DNA of 64,000 nucleotides from an uncultured Elusimicrobiales bacterium (GTDB taxonomy: Bacteria > Elusimicrobiota > Elusimicrobia > Elusimicrobiales > Elusimicrobiaceae), in NCBI GenBank assembly GCA_944327085.1, contig CALVGG010000001.1:124001-188000 (forward strand), in the 5' to 3' direction. The stretch's first letter is position 1, and each line of letters begins with the position of its first letter. The notes under the pieces are model-generated. The model saw nothing but the letters and a program-made list of their open reading frames with translations, did not search any database and was not told the origin of the DNA. The position numbers were made by a program, and so were the translations under genes. Positions 17,984 through 26,781 of the stretch are shown here, one piece after another.

Positions 17984-18472
17984 TTATTTTCCCTCCTGTA
18001 GTTCCACAAACCAATCTTTTAAAATTTGTTCCATTTGCGGCCGGCTTTGTGCCGGAATTTTTTCCGTCAATCCTTTTACTAATTGATCATATCCGGGCCA
18101 CACCTTATCTATAAGGGCTTGCCCTTTTTGTGTAATACAAATGATATTTTCGCGGCGGCTTTGTGGATTTGTGTTGCGCGTAATAAAACCGGCTTGAACC
18201 GATTTTTCTACCAGTTTAGTAATGTTACTGGCGGAGGCAATAAGCCGCTTAGATAACTCCACTTGGCTAAGCCCTTTGCCATTATTTTGATACGCCGCAA
18301 GCATCAGTAAATTAAACTGTACAGCCGACAAACCATGCGGAAGCAAGTATTTTTCCACACGGGCTTGTAATAGGTTATAAACCAATGCTAACACATACGT
18401 AATATTTTCATAATCGCGTCCTTTTTCCGGATTGATACCGTAAGGACGTAAGTTCGTTTTATTAGTTTCCAT
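17984..18472 (-). CDS. MarR-family transcriptional regulator
   Basis: A 162-residue winged-helix regulator. The helix-turn-helix region spans GLSQVELSKRLIASASNITKLVEK split over two helices, followed by the wing RNTNPQSRRENIICIT. MarR proteins usually repress their own operon and respond to small ligands, often lipophilic or phenolic. This one is the first gene of the eight-gene lipid operon, with an inverted repeat between -35 and -10, so autorepression with product or fatty-acyl sensing is likely. No Shine-Dalgarno precedes the ATG, and the -10 lies 6 nt upstream of it, so the mRNA may be leaderless. Confidence 0.92.
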   Translation of the reverse strand: METNKTNLRPYGINPEKGRDYENITYVLALVYNLLQARVEKYLLPHGLSAVQFNLLMLAAYQNNGKGLSQVELSKRLIASASNITKLVEKSVQAGFITRNTNPQSRRENIICITQKGQALIDKVWPGYDQLVKGLTEKIPAQSRPQMEQILKDWFVELQEGK

Positions 18473-18478
18473 ATAAAT

Positions 18479-18507
18479 AGTTTACTAATAAATTATTTAT
18501 TTGTCAA
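18479..18507 (-). promoter_or_regulatory. Promoter and candidate MarR operator of the lipid operon
   Basis: Reading the minus strand, TTGACA (18507-18502), a 17-nt spacer and TAAACT (18484-18479) precede the marR ATG at 18472. The spacer holds AATAAAT-A-ATTTATT, a perfect 7-bp inverted repeat (18487-18501) well placed for repression. Confidence 0.65.
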
Positions 18508-18544
18508 GCATTATTTTGGATTTTAACTTTAAAAATACCGTTTC

Positions 18545-18712
18545 TCGCCTGTTTGTCGCCTGTTTGAAAGCATTTTTCCTCGCTTTATCGTCGCTTTGCA
18601 AATTATCAATTCTCGCCGCTTTGTCACCGCTCTGAAAACATTTTGCCGTTTTTAGTCGCTTTTCAGTCGCTTTGAAAAATTGTCAGTTTTTACCGCTTCA
18701 TTGCCGCTTTGA
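18545..18712. repeat. Five degenerate 33-43-bp tandem units
   Basis: Five imperfect units start near 18545, 18580, 18613, 18656 and 18692. Each contains a doublet of TCGC/CCGC followed by TTTG and an A/T-rich tail, for example TCGCCTGTTTGTCGCCTGTT and TCGCCGCTTTGTCACCGCTC. No open frame runs through them. They occupy the gap between the divergent marR and ankyrin units. The role is unknown. Confidence 0.55.
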
Positions 18713-18740
18713 TAAAAAAATATTCAGCATAGTGCTAGGG

Positions 18741-18945
18741 AAACTAAAAGCACCGTAGAATTTGAAACCCTCGCATCAGCGGGGGTTTTTAATTTTAAGC
18801 ATAAATCCCCGTTGGGCCTAACGCCCGACGGGGATTTTTTTGTGCGCCACTTTCAGCATGTGTTTTTAGGCGGATTTTTGAGAATTTCGGAAAAAATTTT
18901 ATTTTTATGCCGATCGAACTGGATAGAAAGGGGAGTAGCGGCTAT
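18741..18945. repeat. Dispersed intergenic repeat module, copy B
   Basis: The copy starts with AAACTAAAAGCACCGTA, identical to 20480-20496. It contains a first hairpin (18765-18790, stem ACCC.CGC/GCG.GGGT plus T-run), AGCATA, then a longer hairpin (18803-18837) with stem AAATCCCCGT and a GGGC/GCCC inner stem followed by TTTTTTTGTGCGCCACT as in copy A. It ends near TTTTATGCCGATCGAACTGG and GATAGAAAGGGG. Apart from this repeat and the tandem units, I see nothing else in the gap 18510-19002. Confidence 0.7.
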
Positions 18946-19002
18946 TATCAAAAAAATCTATAATAAAAACAAGCATGACTTTTAACGGGAGACAAACCGA
19001 AT

Positions 19003-20073
19003 ATGATTCCACAAAGCGAACAATTCTTACAAGCAGCTCAAACGAATAATCTAGCATACATAAAAGAATACGCAGATAAAGCTAGCCGCGAGGCACTTCA
19101 ACTCGCTTTTGTTTATACCCCTTCCGTGGAGATAAGTACATATTTATTACAATACAAAGTTGAAATAAATAGCTATGCATATGATGTTGATAAGCAAGTT
19201 AAATTAACGGCACTTTACAGAGCTTGTGAAGAAAATTATATAGAAAAAGTGAAGTGGTTAATAAAAAATGACGCGGACGTTAATTCGCCTGTTCTGATAA
19301 TTAAAGAAGAAACAGAACAAAAAGGCGAGTCCGCTTTTATGTGTGTAGCAAAACAACAGAATTTTACGTTAATGGATGTGTTACTAAAAGCCGGGGCAAA
19401 TACAGATTATAAAGATACCCAAGGTAAAACCGTCCAAGATATTGCCCCCTATACAAAAAAATGGTTGCAAAACTATAAACAACGCCACACCAATGAGATT
19501 TTTTTACACGCGGCACAACAGGGGGATGAATCTTTTGTACGAAACTTTATGGAAGATGCCGATGAAAACACCCGAATTAAAGCATTTGTACAAACCCCTT
19601 TTCTAACAATTGCTCAACTGCTAAAAGACCACGGAGTAGATGTAAATGGAATAGATAAAGAACGGACATCATATGGTAGAGGATATTATGAAGGAAAATA
19701 TTCCGCCCTGTCAGTAGCATGTAAAAATAATGATACACAGAAAGCCTTATGGCTCATTGAACAAGGTGCGGATGTAAATATAGTATATTATGAGCGCCAA
19801 TTCGTTGCCGGCATGGATGGGATTGACGAAGAAAACAAATTGTCTCCTTTAATGTGGGCCGTGGAAAATAAAAATCTAGAATTAGTAGAAGTACTCATAA
19901 AAAAAGGAAGTCAAATAAACCTTATAGGACACTTGGGAGACAAACATTATGAACCCCAAAAAACCGCTTTAGATTTGGCTCAAGATAAAGGTAATACAGA
20001 AATTATTTCTATTTTAAAATCTGCCGGAGCAAAAATAGCTGCGGAATTAACAGACAATATCTTTACATATTAG
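19003..20073 (+). CDS. Ankyrin-repeat protein
   Basis: A 356-residue protein made mostly of ankyrin repeats. Clear units include LTALYRACEENYIEKVKWLI..GADVN-like NDADVN, SAFMCVAKQQNFTLMDVLLKAGAN, SALSVACKNNDTQKALWLIE with QGADVN, and LSPLMWAVENKNLELVEVLI. No signal peptide or enzyme domain is seen, so it is a cytoplasmic or atypically secreted protein-binding scaffold. Its N terminus (MIPQSEQFLQAAQTNN) is clearly related to that of the 21421 gene (MTPQEEQFLQVIRTND), so the two are paralogs. GGGAGA precedes the ATG. The reading frame stops at TAG just where further ankyrin sequence continues in another frame. Confidence 0.85.
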   Translation: MIPQSEQFLQAAQTNNLAYIKEYADKASREALQLAFVYTPSVEISTYLLQYKVEINSYAYDVDKQVKLTALYRACEENYIEKVKWLIKNDADVNSPVLIIKEETEQKGESAFMCVAKQQNFTLMDVLLKAGANTDYKDTQGKTVQDIAPYTKKWLQNYKQRHTNEIFLHAAQQGDESFVRNFMEDADENTRIKAFVQTPFLTIAQLLKDHGVDVNGIDKERTSYGRGYYEGKYSALSVACKNNDTQKALWLIEQGADVNIVYYERQFVAGMDGIDEENKLSPLMWAVENKNLELVEVLIKKGSQINLIGHLGDKHYEPQKTALDLAQDKGNTEIISILKSAGAKIAAELTDNIFTY

Positions 20074-20486
20074 GTGACAGAAAAATAGAAACAAGTTATA
20101 CCACAGCCCGAATTACTGACAGCAAACCTACAGACAATAACCCGTGTTTATACCAAGAAACCAATAGATACACTGGACCGACTTGGATACACCCTTTACT
20201 CAACACAGTTAAAAACGGCCAAATAGACGAAGTCAAAAATCTGATTACACAAGGTACTGATGTAAACTTCGTAGACAGATTTGCTGAATCCGCCTTAATG
20301 GTTGCTATTATTAAAAAGAATGTAGAAATTATTAAACTTTCAATAAAGACCGGAGCAGATGGAAATTACAAAAACAATTTCAATGAAAACATCTTACAGA
20401 TAGCCGAACAAAAAGGATTTACTGAAATTGCCGATATCTTAAAATCTGTCGGAGCGAAAGAAGAAGCACCTTGCTACCCAAACTAA
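20074..20486 (+). pseudogene. Frameshifted ankyrin-repeat remnant continuing the 19003 gene
   Basis: A frame that is open from 19995 to 20486 (offset -1 relative to the 19003 gene) encodes more ankyrin sequence, such as GQIDEVKNLITQGTDVN, SALMVAIIKKNVEIIKL and GFTEIADILKSVGAKEEAP. There is no ATG, GTG or TTG start with a Shine-Dalgarno before the internal ATG at 20298, which falls inside a repeat. The simplest reading is that a single indel between 19995 and 20073 split a longer gene. Programmed frameshifting or a sequencing error are alternatives. Confidence 0.6.
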
Positions 20487-20660
20487 AAGCACCGTATTTT
20501 AGTTTTTGATTTTCAGCATATATCCCCGTTAGGCAACGCGCCCGACGGGGATTTTTTTATAAACAACCGATAGCATGCGGTTTTTGGCTAGATTTTGCGA
20601 AGTGCGGCAAATCTTTTGTTTTTATGCTGAAAAGGATGGATAGGAAGTGGTGCAGTAACA
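20480..20660. repeat. Dispersed intergenic repeat module, copy C
   Basis: Shares AAACTAAAAGCACCGTA with copy B and CCGTATTTTAGTTTT with copy A. It has the stem ATCCCCGT/ACGGGGAT at 20522-20552 followed by a T-run, and ends TTTTTATGCTGAAAAGGATG with GGATAGGAAGTGG after it. Upstream AAGCACCTTGCTA.CCAAACTA (20464-20484) recurs at 22150-22171 after the second ankyrin gene. The 244 nt between genes hold only this repeat and the promoter region of the next gene. Confidence 0.7.
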
Positions 20661-20730
20661 GTTTTTTGTAACAAATTTCAAATGAAATATTTTACAATGA
20701 AAATAGGTTTTATGATAATGAGGTAATTTT

Positions 20731-21354
20731 ATGGAACAATTAGCAAATATGCCTGTATGGGCACAAATGCTGTCAATGGGTAGTTTTATGTTCGCCAGCG
20801 GCGTGTTAATGACACGTATTCCGCTTGCCCCTGCTATTATACTGTCGTTCTTTTATCTGTACGGGGCGTTTAACACCACGCACCATATGCCAAGTTTTAC
20901 CTTACAACACCCTTGGATAATTACAGCATTGTATATTGGAATTCCCTTGGTGTTTGTTTTATTTGCTACATGGGTAAACGCTCAATCCAGTGGTCCCGGC
21001 GATATGCAAATAGGAGGCACTTTGTGGACGTTGATAGCTCTTATCCCTGTTGTTATTGCTTGGCTAGTATCTTTGGTAGTGGCATTTATTAAACTATACC
21101 AGTTCATTATTGCACTTCCTGCAGCAAAATATGTATGGGCCTTGGGATTATTATTTTTTATTATTGGGGTAACAGCAGGTGTTTTTGAATGGAATGGTTT
21201 CTTTCATTCAAGTGATCATATTGCAAAAACTTGGCCCTATTTCGTGAGTTTTACAGGTTTGTGCATATTAGCATGTGTAGGTTTGCGTATACGGGATTAT
21301 GCACACAAAATCTTGGGTAATAGTACTAACCCCTGTATTATTTCTTATAATTAG
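20731..21354 (+). CDS. Polytopic membrane protein of unknown function
   Basis: A 207-residue protein with five or six predicted membrane helices (MLSMGSFMFASGVLM, AIILSFFYLYGAF, IITALYIGIPLVFVLFATW, LIALIPVVIAWLVSLVVAFI, YVWALGLLFFIIGVTAGVF and FVSFTGLCILACVGL). No transporter motif or known family is recognised. It starts after GAGGTAATTTT and lies between two ankyrin genes and behind repeat copy C. The AT-rich codon use matches the accessory block. Confidence 0.7.
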   Translation: MEQLANMPVWAQMLSMGSFMFASGVLMTRIPLAPAIILSFFYLYGAFNTTHHMPSFTLQHPWIITALYIGIPLVFVLFATWVNAQSSGPGDMQIGGTLWTLIALIPVVIAWLVSLVVAFIKLYQFIIALPAAKYVWALGLLFFIIGVTAGVFEWNGFFHSSDHIAKTWPYFVSFTGLCILACVGLRIRDYAHKILGNSTNPCIISYN

Positions 21355-21420
21355 TGGAGCTTTTACTCCTCTCTACCTAAAGAAGTAAAATTGGAATCTG
21401 CTAGAGCAAAGGAAACAACT

Positions 21421-22152
21421 ATGACCCCACAAGAAGAACAATTTTTGCAAGTTATCCGAACCAATGATACCAATCAAGCTAAATTGCTTATAGAGAAAGG
21501 CATAAATGTAAATTTAATTGATGCAGTGTCAAATATGTCGGTACTCATGTTGGCCGCGCAAAAACATAATTATAAATTGTGTGAGTTGTTGTTAGGCTAT
21601 GGGGCTGATTTGTTTTGGAAAAACCAAGAAGGAGAAACCATTTTTGATAAATTTAAAGACGATATTAAACTGATGACTTGGCTTGAAACTCAGATAAAAA
21701 GAATAAATAACCAAAAATTTAAAGAGGCCGCTTTGCAAGGGAATTTAAATTATATTACAGAACATTTCTCTGAAGTTAATGCCGATACTTTATCTTGGAG
21801 TTTTGTGCATGCTCCATCCGTCCCAGTATTAGATTATCTACTAAAAATGGGGATAGATGTTAATGTGCAGAGCACATACATTAAAAAATATGGATTTGGT
21901 GGAGGAAGGGAGCATTATACATTGACGTCTTTATTGGATGGATGTAAGCAAAATAACTTAGAAAAAGTAAAATTTTTGTTGGAGCATGGAGCTCGCGTGG
22001 ACATTGTTTATCACTCGGTACGGCTTATATATGGGAAAGATTCAGATGATTATATTAACGAAGATCAAAAAATAACAGCCCTATCATTTGCTCGCACTTG
22101 CAAGAATTTGGAAATGGTAGAGTTGCTAAAATCCTACGGAGCAAAGGAGTAA
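21421..22152 (+). CDS. Ankyrin-repeat protein, paralog of the 19003 gene
   Basis: A 243-residue protein with ankyrin units: NDTNQAKLLIEKGINVNL, SVLMLAAQKHNYKLCELLLG with YGADLF, SLLDGCKQNNLEKVKFLLE with HGARVD, and SFARTCKNLEMVELLKSYGA. ATG at 21421 was chosen because AAGGAAACAACT precedes it; an in-frame TTG at 21391 has no Shine-Dalgarno. The related N termini and the similar 3' flank (AAGCACCTTGCTA) show that the two ankyrin loci arose by duplication. The binding partner is unknown. Confidence 0.85.
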   Translation: MTPQEEQFLQVIRTNDTNQAKLLIEKGINVNLIDAVSNMSVLMLAAQKHNYKLCELLLGYGADLFWKNQEGETIFDKFKDDIKLMTWLETQIKRINNQKFKEAALQGNLNYITEHFSEVNADTLSWSFVHAPSVPVLDYLLKMGIDVNVQSTYIKKYGFGGGREHYTLTSLLDGCKQNNLEKVKFLLEHGARVDIVYHSVRLIYGKDSDDYINEDQKITALSFARTCKNLEMVELLKSYGAKE

Positions 22153-22197
22153 GCACCTTGCTATCCAAACTACATCCACCGCCATTTACAAACAATA

Positions 22198-22219
22198 CCC
22201 GCCTTACGGCGGGTTTTTT
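22198..22219 (+). terminator. Terminator after the second ankyrin gene
   Basis: CCCGCC-TTAC-GGCGGG followed by TTTTTTATT. Confidence 0.75.
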
Positions 22220-22301
22220 ATTCGTTATATTGCGTATATCTAAAAAAAGGCAAGCCCTTTCTTTTAACTTTTCAATATCTCACCAACGGGATTTTTTGCA
22301 T

Positions 22302-22330
22302 AAAAAACCCCGCTTTTAACAAGCGGGGTT
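22302..22330 (-). terminator. Terminator of the dCMP deaminase gene
   Basis: Perfect 10-bp stem AACCCCGCTT/AAGCGGGGTT, followed on the minus strand by TTTTTT. Confidence 0.8.
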
Positions 22331-22351
22331 ACAAACAGTGATATCAACGGT

Positions 22352-22840
22352 TTAGTATCCGCGCTGGCCTTCTAAAGATTCGTCATTTTCTATCCAGTCC
22401 TGCACGTTAATTACCCGGTATTCGTCGGCCGTGTCACGCACGTATACTTTTTCTATCCCGGCGTTTATAATCATACGCTTGCACATAGAGCAGCTGTTGG
22501 ATTTGCAAATATACTCCCCGGTGGAAACTTCCCGCCCGGCCAAATACAGGCTGGCGCCCAGCATTTTATCGCGCGAGGCGCTGATAATGGCATTGGCCTC
22601 GGCATGCACACTGCGGCACAGTTCGTAGCGCTCCCCGCGGGGGATGTTTAATTTTTGGCGGATGCAGAAACCCAAATCACTGCAGTTTTTGCGCCCGCGC
22701 GGGGCACCCACATAGCCGGTGGAAATGACTTCGTCATTCTTTACAATTACCGCGCCATAGCGGCGGCGCAGGCAGGTACTGCGTTGGGAGACAACGTCTG
22801 CCAAGTCCAAATAATAATTTATTTTATCGCGCCGAACCAT
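22352..22840 (-). CDS. Deoxycytidylate deaminase family protein
   Basis: A 162-residue zinc-dependent deaminase of the dCMP deaminase/ComEB family, converting dCMP to dUMP for thymidylate synthesis. The zinc motifs are HAEANAI (catalytic Glu) and SNSCSMCK (the two Cys), with the usual N-terminal segment LADVVSQRSTCLRRRYGAVIV. The Cys motif has S instead of P before the first Cys (SCSMC for PCxxC), which is tolerated in the family. ATG is preceded by a near-ideal AGGAGGTG. It forms a single-gene unit. Confidence 0.9.
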   Translation of the reverse strand: MVRRDKINYYLDLADVVSQRSTCLRRRYGAVIVKNDEVISTGYVGAPRGRKNCSDLGFCIRQKLNIPRGERYELCRSVHAEANAIISASRDKMLGASLYLAGREVSTGEYICKSNSCSMCKRMIINAGIEKVYVRDTADEYRVINVQDWIENDESLEGQRGY

Positions 22841-22954
22841 GTGGCACCTCCTGTACGGTTAGTGTGAAATGACAGGCGTTTACCAGGCACGCCCGCCACA
22901 GACAAATACAAAAATATTATATTTGAAAATAAGCCCCCGGGCAATAAAAACAAA

Positions 22955-23635
22955 TAAATATCCCCCGGCGTAGCCGGGGGTTTTTCTCAATACGGGCCTA
23001 GCCCTCTCTCTACTAGCTACTACTTTAAGTAGTTCCCACTACCTGTCATTTGCGTTCTCTTGCTTCTAAGGGGTTAGTGTCAAACGGAAGCAAACTCCCC
23101 GCCTCATCTGCCTTTAACTGGTTCTTTATATATTCTTCTATCCGCTTTTTATTCTTCCCCACTGTATCTACATAATACCCCCGGCACCAAAACTCCCGGT
23201 TCCTAAACTTATACTTCACATTCCCCCACTTCTCATATATCATTAGACTGCTCTTGCCTTTGAAGTACCCCATAAAGCTTGATACGCTATATTTAGGTGG
23301 TATTGATACTAGCATGTGGATATGATCTGGGCATAGTTCAGCTTCTTCTATACAACTTTCCTTCCACTCACATAACTGTCGCAATATTTTCCCTACTTCT
23401 ACTTTCTTCTCTTTGTAAAAGAACCTTCTGCGGTACTTCGGGGCAAACACTATGTGATATTTGCAATTCCACTGCGTATGTGATAGTTTATTTATGTCAT
23501 TGGTCATAGCAATGACCTCCTTTTGTTTAAATTGCCTGCTAGCACAGGCAATTTATTGTAACAAAAGGAGTTTTTTGTCTTGTGTAACGGTAAAACCTTT
23601 ACCGAACCCCTAGCCTGGCTGGGGGTTTTCACAAC
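22955..23635 (-). mobile_element. IS200/IS605-type insertion element (tnpA only)
   Basis: A Y1-transposase gene is flanked by two hairpins in the same orientation: CCCCCGGC-GTA-GCCGGGGG followed by TTTTTCTCAA (22962-22990), and CCCC.AGCCTGGCT.GGGG followed by TTTTCACAA (23607-23634). Same-strand subterminal hairpins are how IS200/IS605 ends are recognised as single strands. A further 10-bp palindrome AAATTGCCTG/CAGGCAATTT (23529-23554) lies in the tnpA leader, and a 7-bp one (23019-23033) follows the gene. Exact ends cannot be fixed without an empty site. Confidence 0.7.
23046..23507 (-). CDS. tnpA: IS200/IS605 family transposase TnpA (Y1 HUH)
   Basis: A 153-residue Y1 transposase, the normal length for IS200. 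The HUH metal motif is HIHML in LCPDHIHMLVS, and the catalytic Tyr lies in GYYVDTVGKN. The N-terminal HTQWNCKYHIVFAPKYRR and the FMGYFKGKSSL helix are typical. It acts by cutting and joining single-stranded DNA at replication forks. No accessory tnpB is present. AAGGAGGT is 7 nt before the ATG and follows a leader hairpin, a layout that keeps IS200 expression low. The gene appears intact. Confidence 0.95.
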   Translation of the reverse strand: MTNDINKLSHTQWNCKYHIVFAPKYRRRFFYKEKKVEVGKILRQLCEWKESCIEEAELCPDHIHMLVSIPPKYSVSSFMGYFKGKSSLMIYEKWGNVKYKFRNREFWCRGYYVDTVGKNKKRIEEYIKNQLKADEAGSLLPFDTNPLEARERK

Positions 23636-23640
23636 ATACA

Positions 23641-23671
23641 AAAACCAAGCTAAAAATTGTAGCTTGGTTTT
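23641..23671. terminator. Terminator of guaBA (bidirectional)
   Basis: Perfect 12-bp stem AAAACCAAGCTA/TAGCTTGGTTTT, T-rich on both sides. Confidence 0.8.
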
Positions 23672-23689
23672 TTAAATAACAGGCAGGGG

Positions 23690-25221
23690 TTACTCCCACT
23701 CAATGGTGGCAGGAGGTTTGGAGGTAACGTCGTAAATTACGCGGTTTACGCCGTCCACCTCGCTCACAATGCGTGAGGAAATACGCTCCAGCACTTCGTA
23801 AGGGATGCGCGCCCAGTCGCAAGTCATGGCGTCGGTAGAGGTTACGGCGCGCAAACCCACGGTGTGGAAGTAAGTGCGTTCATCCCCCATCACGCCCACG
23901 CTTTTAATATTGGGCAGAAAAGCAAAATATTGCCAGATGGCGCTTTCCAGCCCGGCGCGGGCAATTTCCTGGCGAAGGATAGCGTCCGCCTCGCGGATGA
24001 TATGTAGTTTTTCCGGCGTGATTTCACCCAAGCATCTAACCGCAAGCCCCGGCCCCGGGAAAGGCTGTCGCCAAACCAGGTTGTGTTCCAGGCCCAGTTC
24101 TTCACCCAAGGCGCGTACTTCGTCTTTAAATAAAGAGCGCAAGGGCTCCAGCAGTTTAAACTTTAAATCTTTAGGCAGGCCCCCCACATTGTGGTGGCTT
24201 TTGATGACGCTGGCATTGCCGGCGCCGCTTTCTATCACGTCCGGGTAAATGGTGCCCTGGAGAAGGAAATCCATATGGCCCAGCTTTTGGGCTTCTTCAT
24301 CAAATACGGCAATAAATTCCCGCCCGATGATTTTGCGTTTTTCCTCCGGGTCCGTCACTCCGCGCAAAGCGTTTAAAAAACGCTCCTGCGCGTTTACGCG
24401 TATTAAATTTAAGCCAAAGCGGCCTTTAAAAACGCGTTCCACTTCGTCGCCCTCGTCTTTACGCAAAAGGCCGTGGTCCACAAATACGCAGGTTAAATTG
24501 TTCCCCACCGCTTTATGCACCAGCATAGCAGCTACGGAAGAATCCACCCCGCCCGAAAGCGCACACAAAACTTTTTTATCACCCACGGTTTCTTTTACGC
24601 GGGCAATTTCTTCTTTGGCAAAGTTGCCCATGCTCCAATCCCCCTGCACGCCGCAAACCTGATATAAAAAGCGGTGCAGCAAGGCAGAGCCGAAAGGCGT
24701 GTGTAAAACCTCCGGGTGGAATTGCACGGCATAGAGGCGGCGGGAAGCGTCTTCCATCGCCGCTACGGGGCACAAATCCGTTACCGCCGTTACGCGAAAG
24801 CCGGCCGGCAGTTGTTCAATATAATCACGGTGGCTCATCCAGCAGGTGTTTTGGGCTTGCAAACCGGTAAACAGCGGGCTGGTAACATCCAGCTTTATTT
24901 GCACTTTGCCGTATTCTTTAAAGTCCGGGCTTTTTACTTTTCCGCCCAGCAAATGCGCCGTAAGCTGCGCCCCGTAGCAAATGCCCAAAACGGGGATACC
25001 CAGCTCAAAGATTTCTTTGGATACGCTGGGTGCACCCTCTTCATACACGCTGGCGGGGCCGCCCGTAAAAATAATGCCTTTGGGGCGTTTTTGTTTGGCC
25101 GCCTGCACAATTTGCGTAAAGGGGACTACCTCGCAATATACGTGGTCTTCCCGCACGCGGCGGGCGATAAGCTGGTTATACTGGCCGCCAAAATCGGCCA
25201 CTAAAATCAGTTCGTTTGCCA

Positions 25222-25222
<1 letters not shown>
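23690..25222 (-). CDS. guaA: GMP synthase (glutamine-hydrolysing)
   Basis: Converts XMP to GMP using ATP and glutamine. The 510-residue protein has the class I glutamine amidotransferase domain (about 1-190) with the nucleophile in GICYGAQ and the partner His in [10 protein letters not shown], then the ATP-pyrophosphatase domain with the P-loop [10 protein letters not shown], and the C-terminal dimerisation domain ending KPPATIEWE. All key residues are present. It overlaps the guaB stop by 1 nt (TAATG), so the two are one operon. Confidence 0.97.
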
Positions 25223-26688
<1,466 letters not shown>

Positions 26689-26708
26689 TCAGTTAACCTT
26701 TCTTTTTA

Positions 26709-26714
26709 TTATAG
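26709..26714 (-). promoter_or_regulatory. -10 element of guaBA
   Basis: CGCTATAAT on the minus strand, 23 nt before guaB. No convincing -35 is visible. Confidence 0.45.
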
Positions 26715-26734
26715 CGGTTTTGGAGGGAGCACGC

Positions 26735-26762
26735 AAAAAAGGCCGGGCATACGCCCGGCCTA
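26735..26762 (-). terminator. Terminator of nrdAB
   Basis: Perfect 8-bp stem GGCCGGGC/GCCCGGCC with a 4-nt loop, followed on the minus strand by TTTTTT. Confidence 0.85.
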
Positions 26763-26781
26763 AAAAATATATCAAGGCCTG

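Noticed and set aside
18545-18712. A CRISPR array
   Set aside because: The units are imperfect (33-43 bp) with no constant repeat and no unique spacers, and no cas genes are nearby.
20298-20486. A separate 62-residue ankyrin gene
   Set aside because: Its ATG lies inside a repeat and lacks a Shine-Dalgarno; the open frame extends 300 nt upstream with more ankyrin sequence, so it is a remnant of a longer gene.
22962-22985. A plus-strand terminator for an upstream plus-strand gene
   Set aside because: No plus-strand gene precedes it after the 22198 terminator; it fits better as one end hairpin of the IS200-type element.
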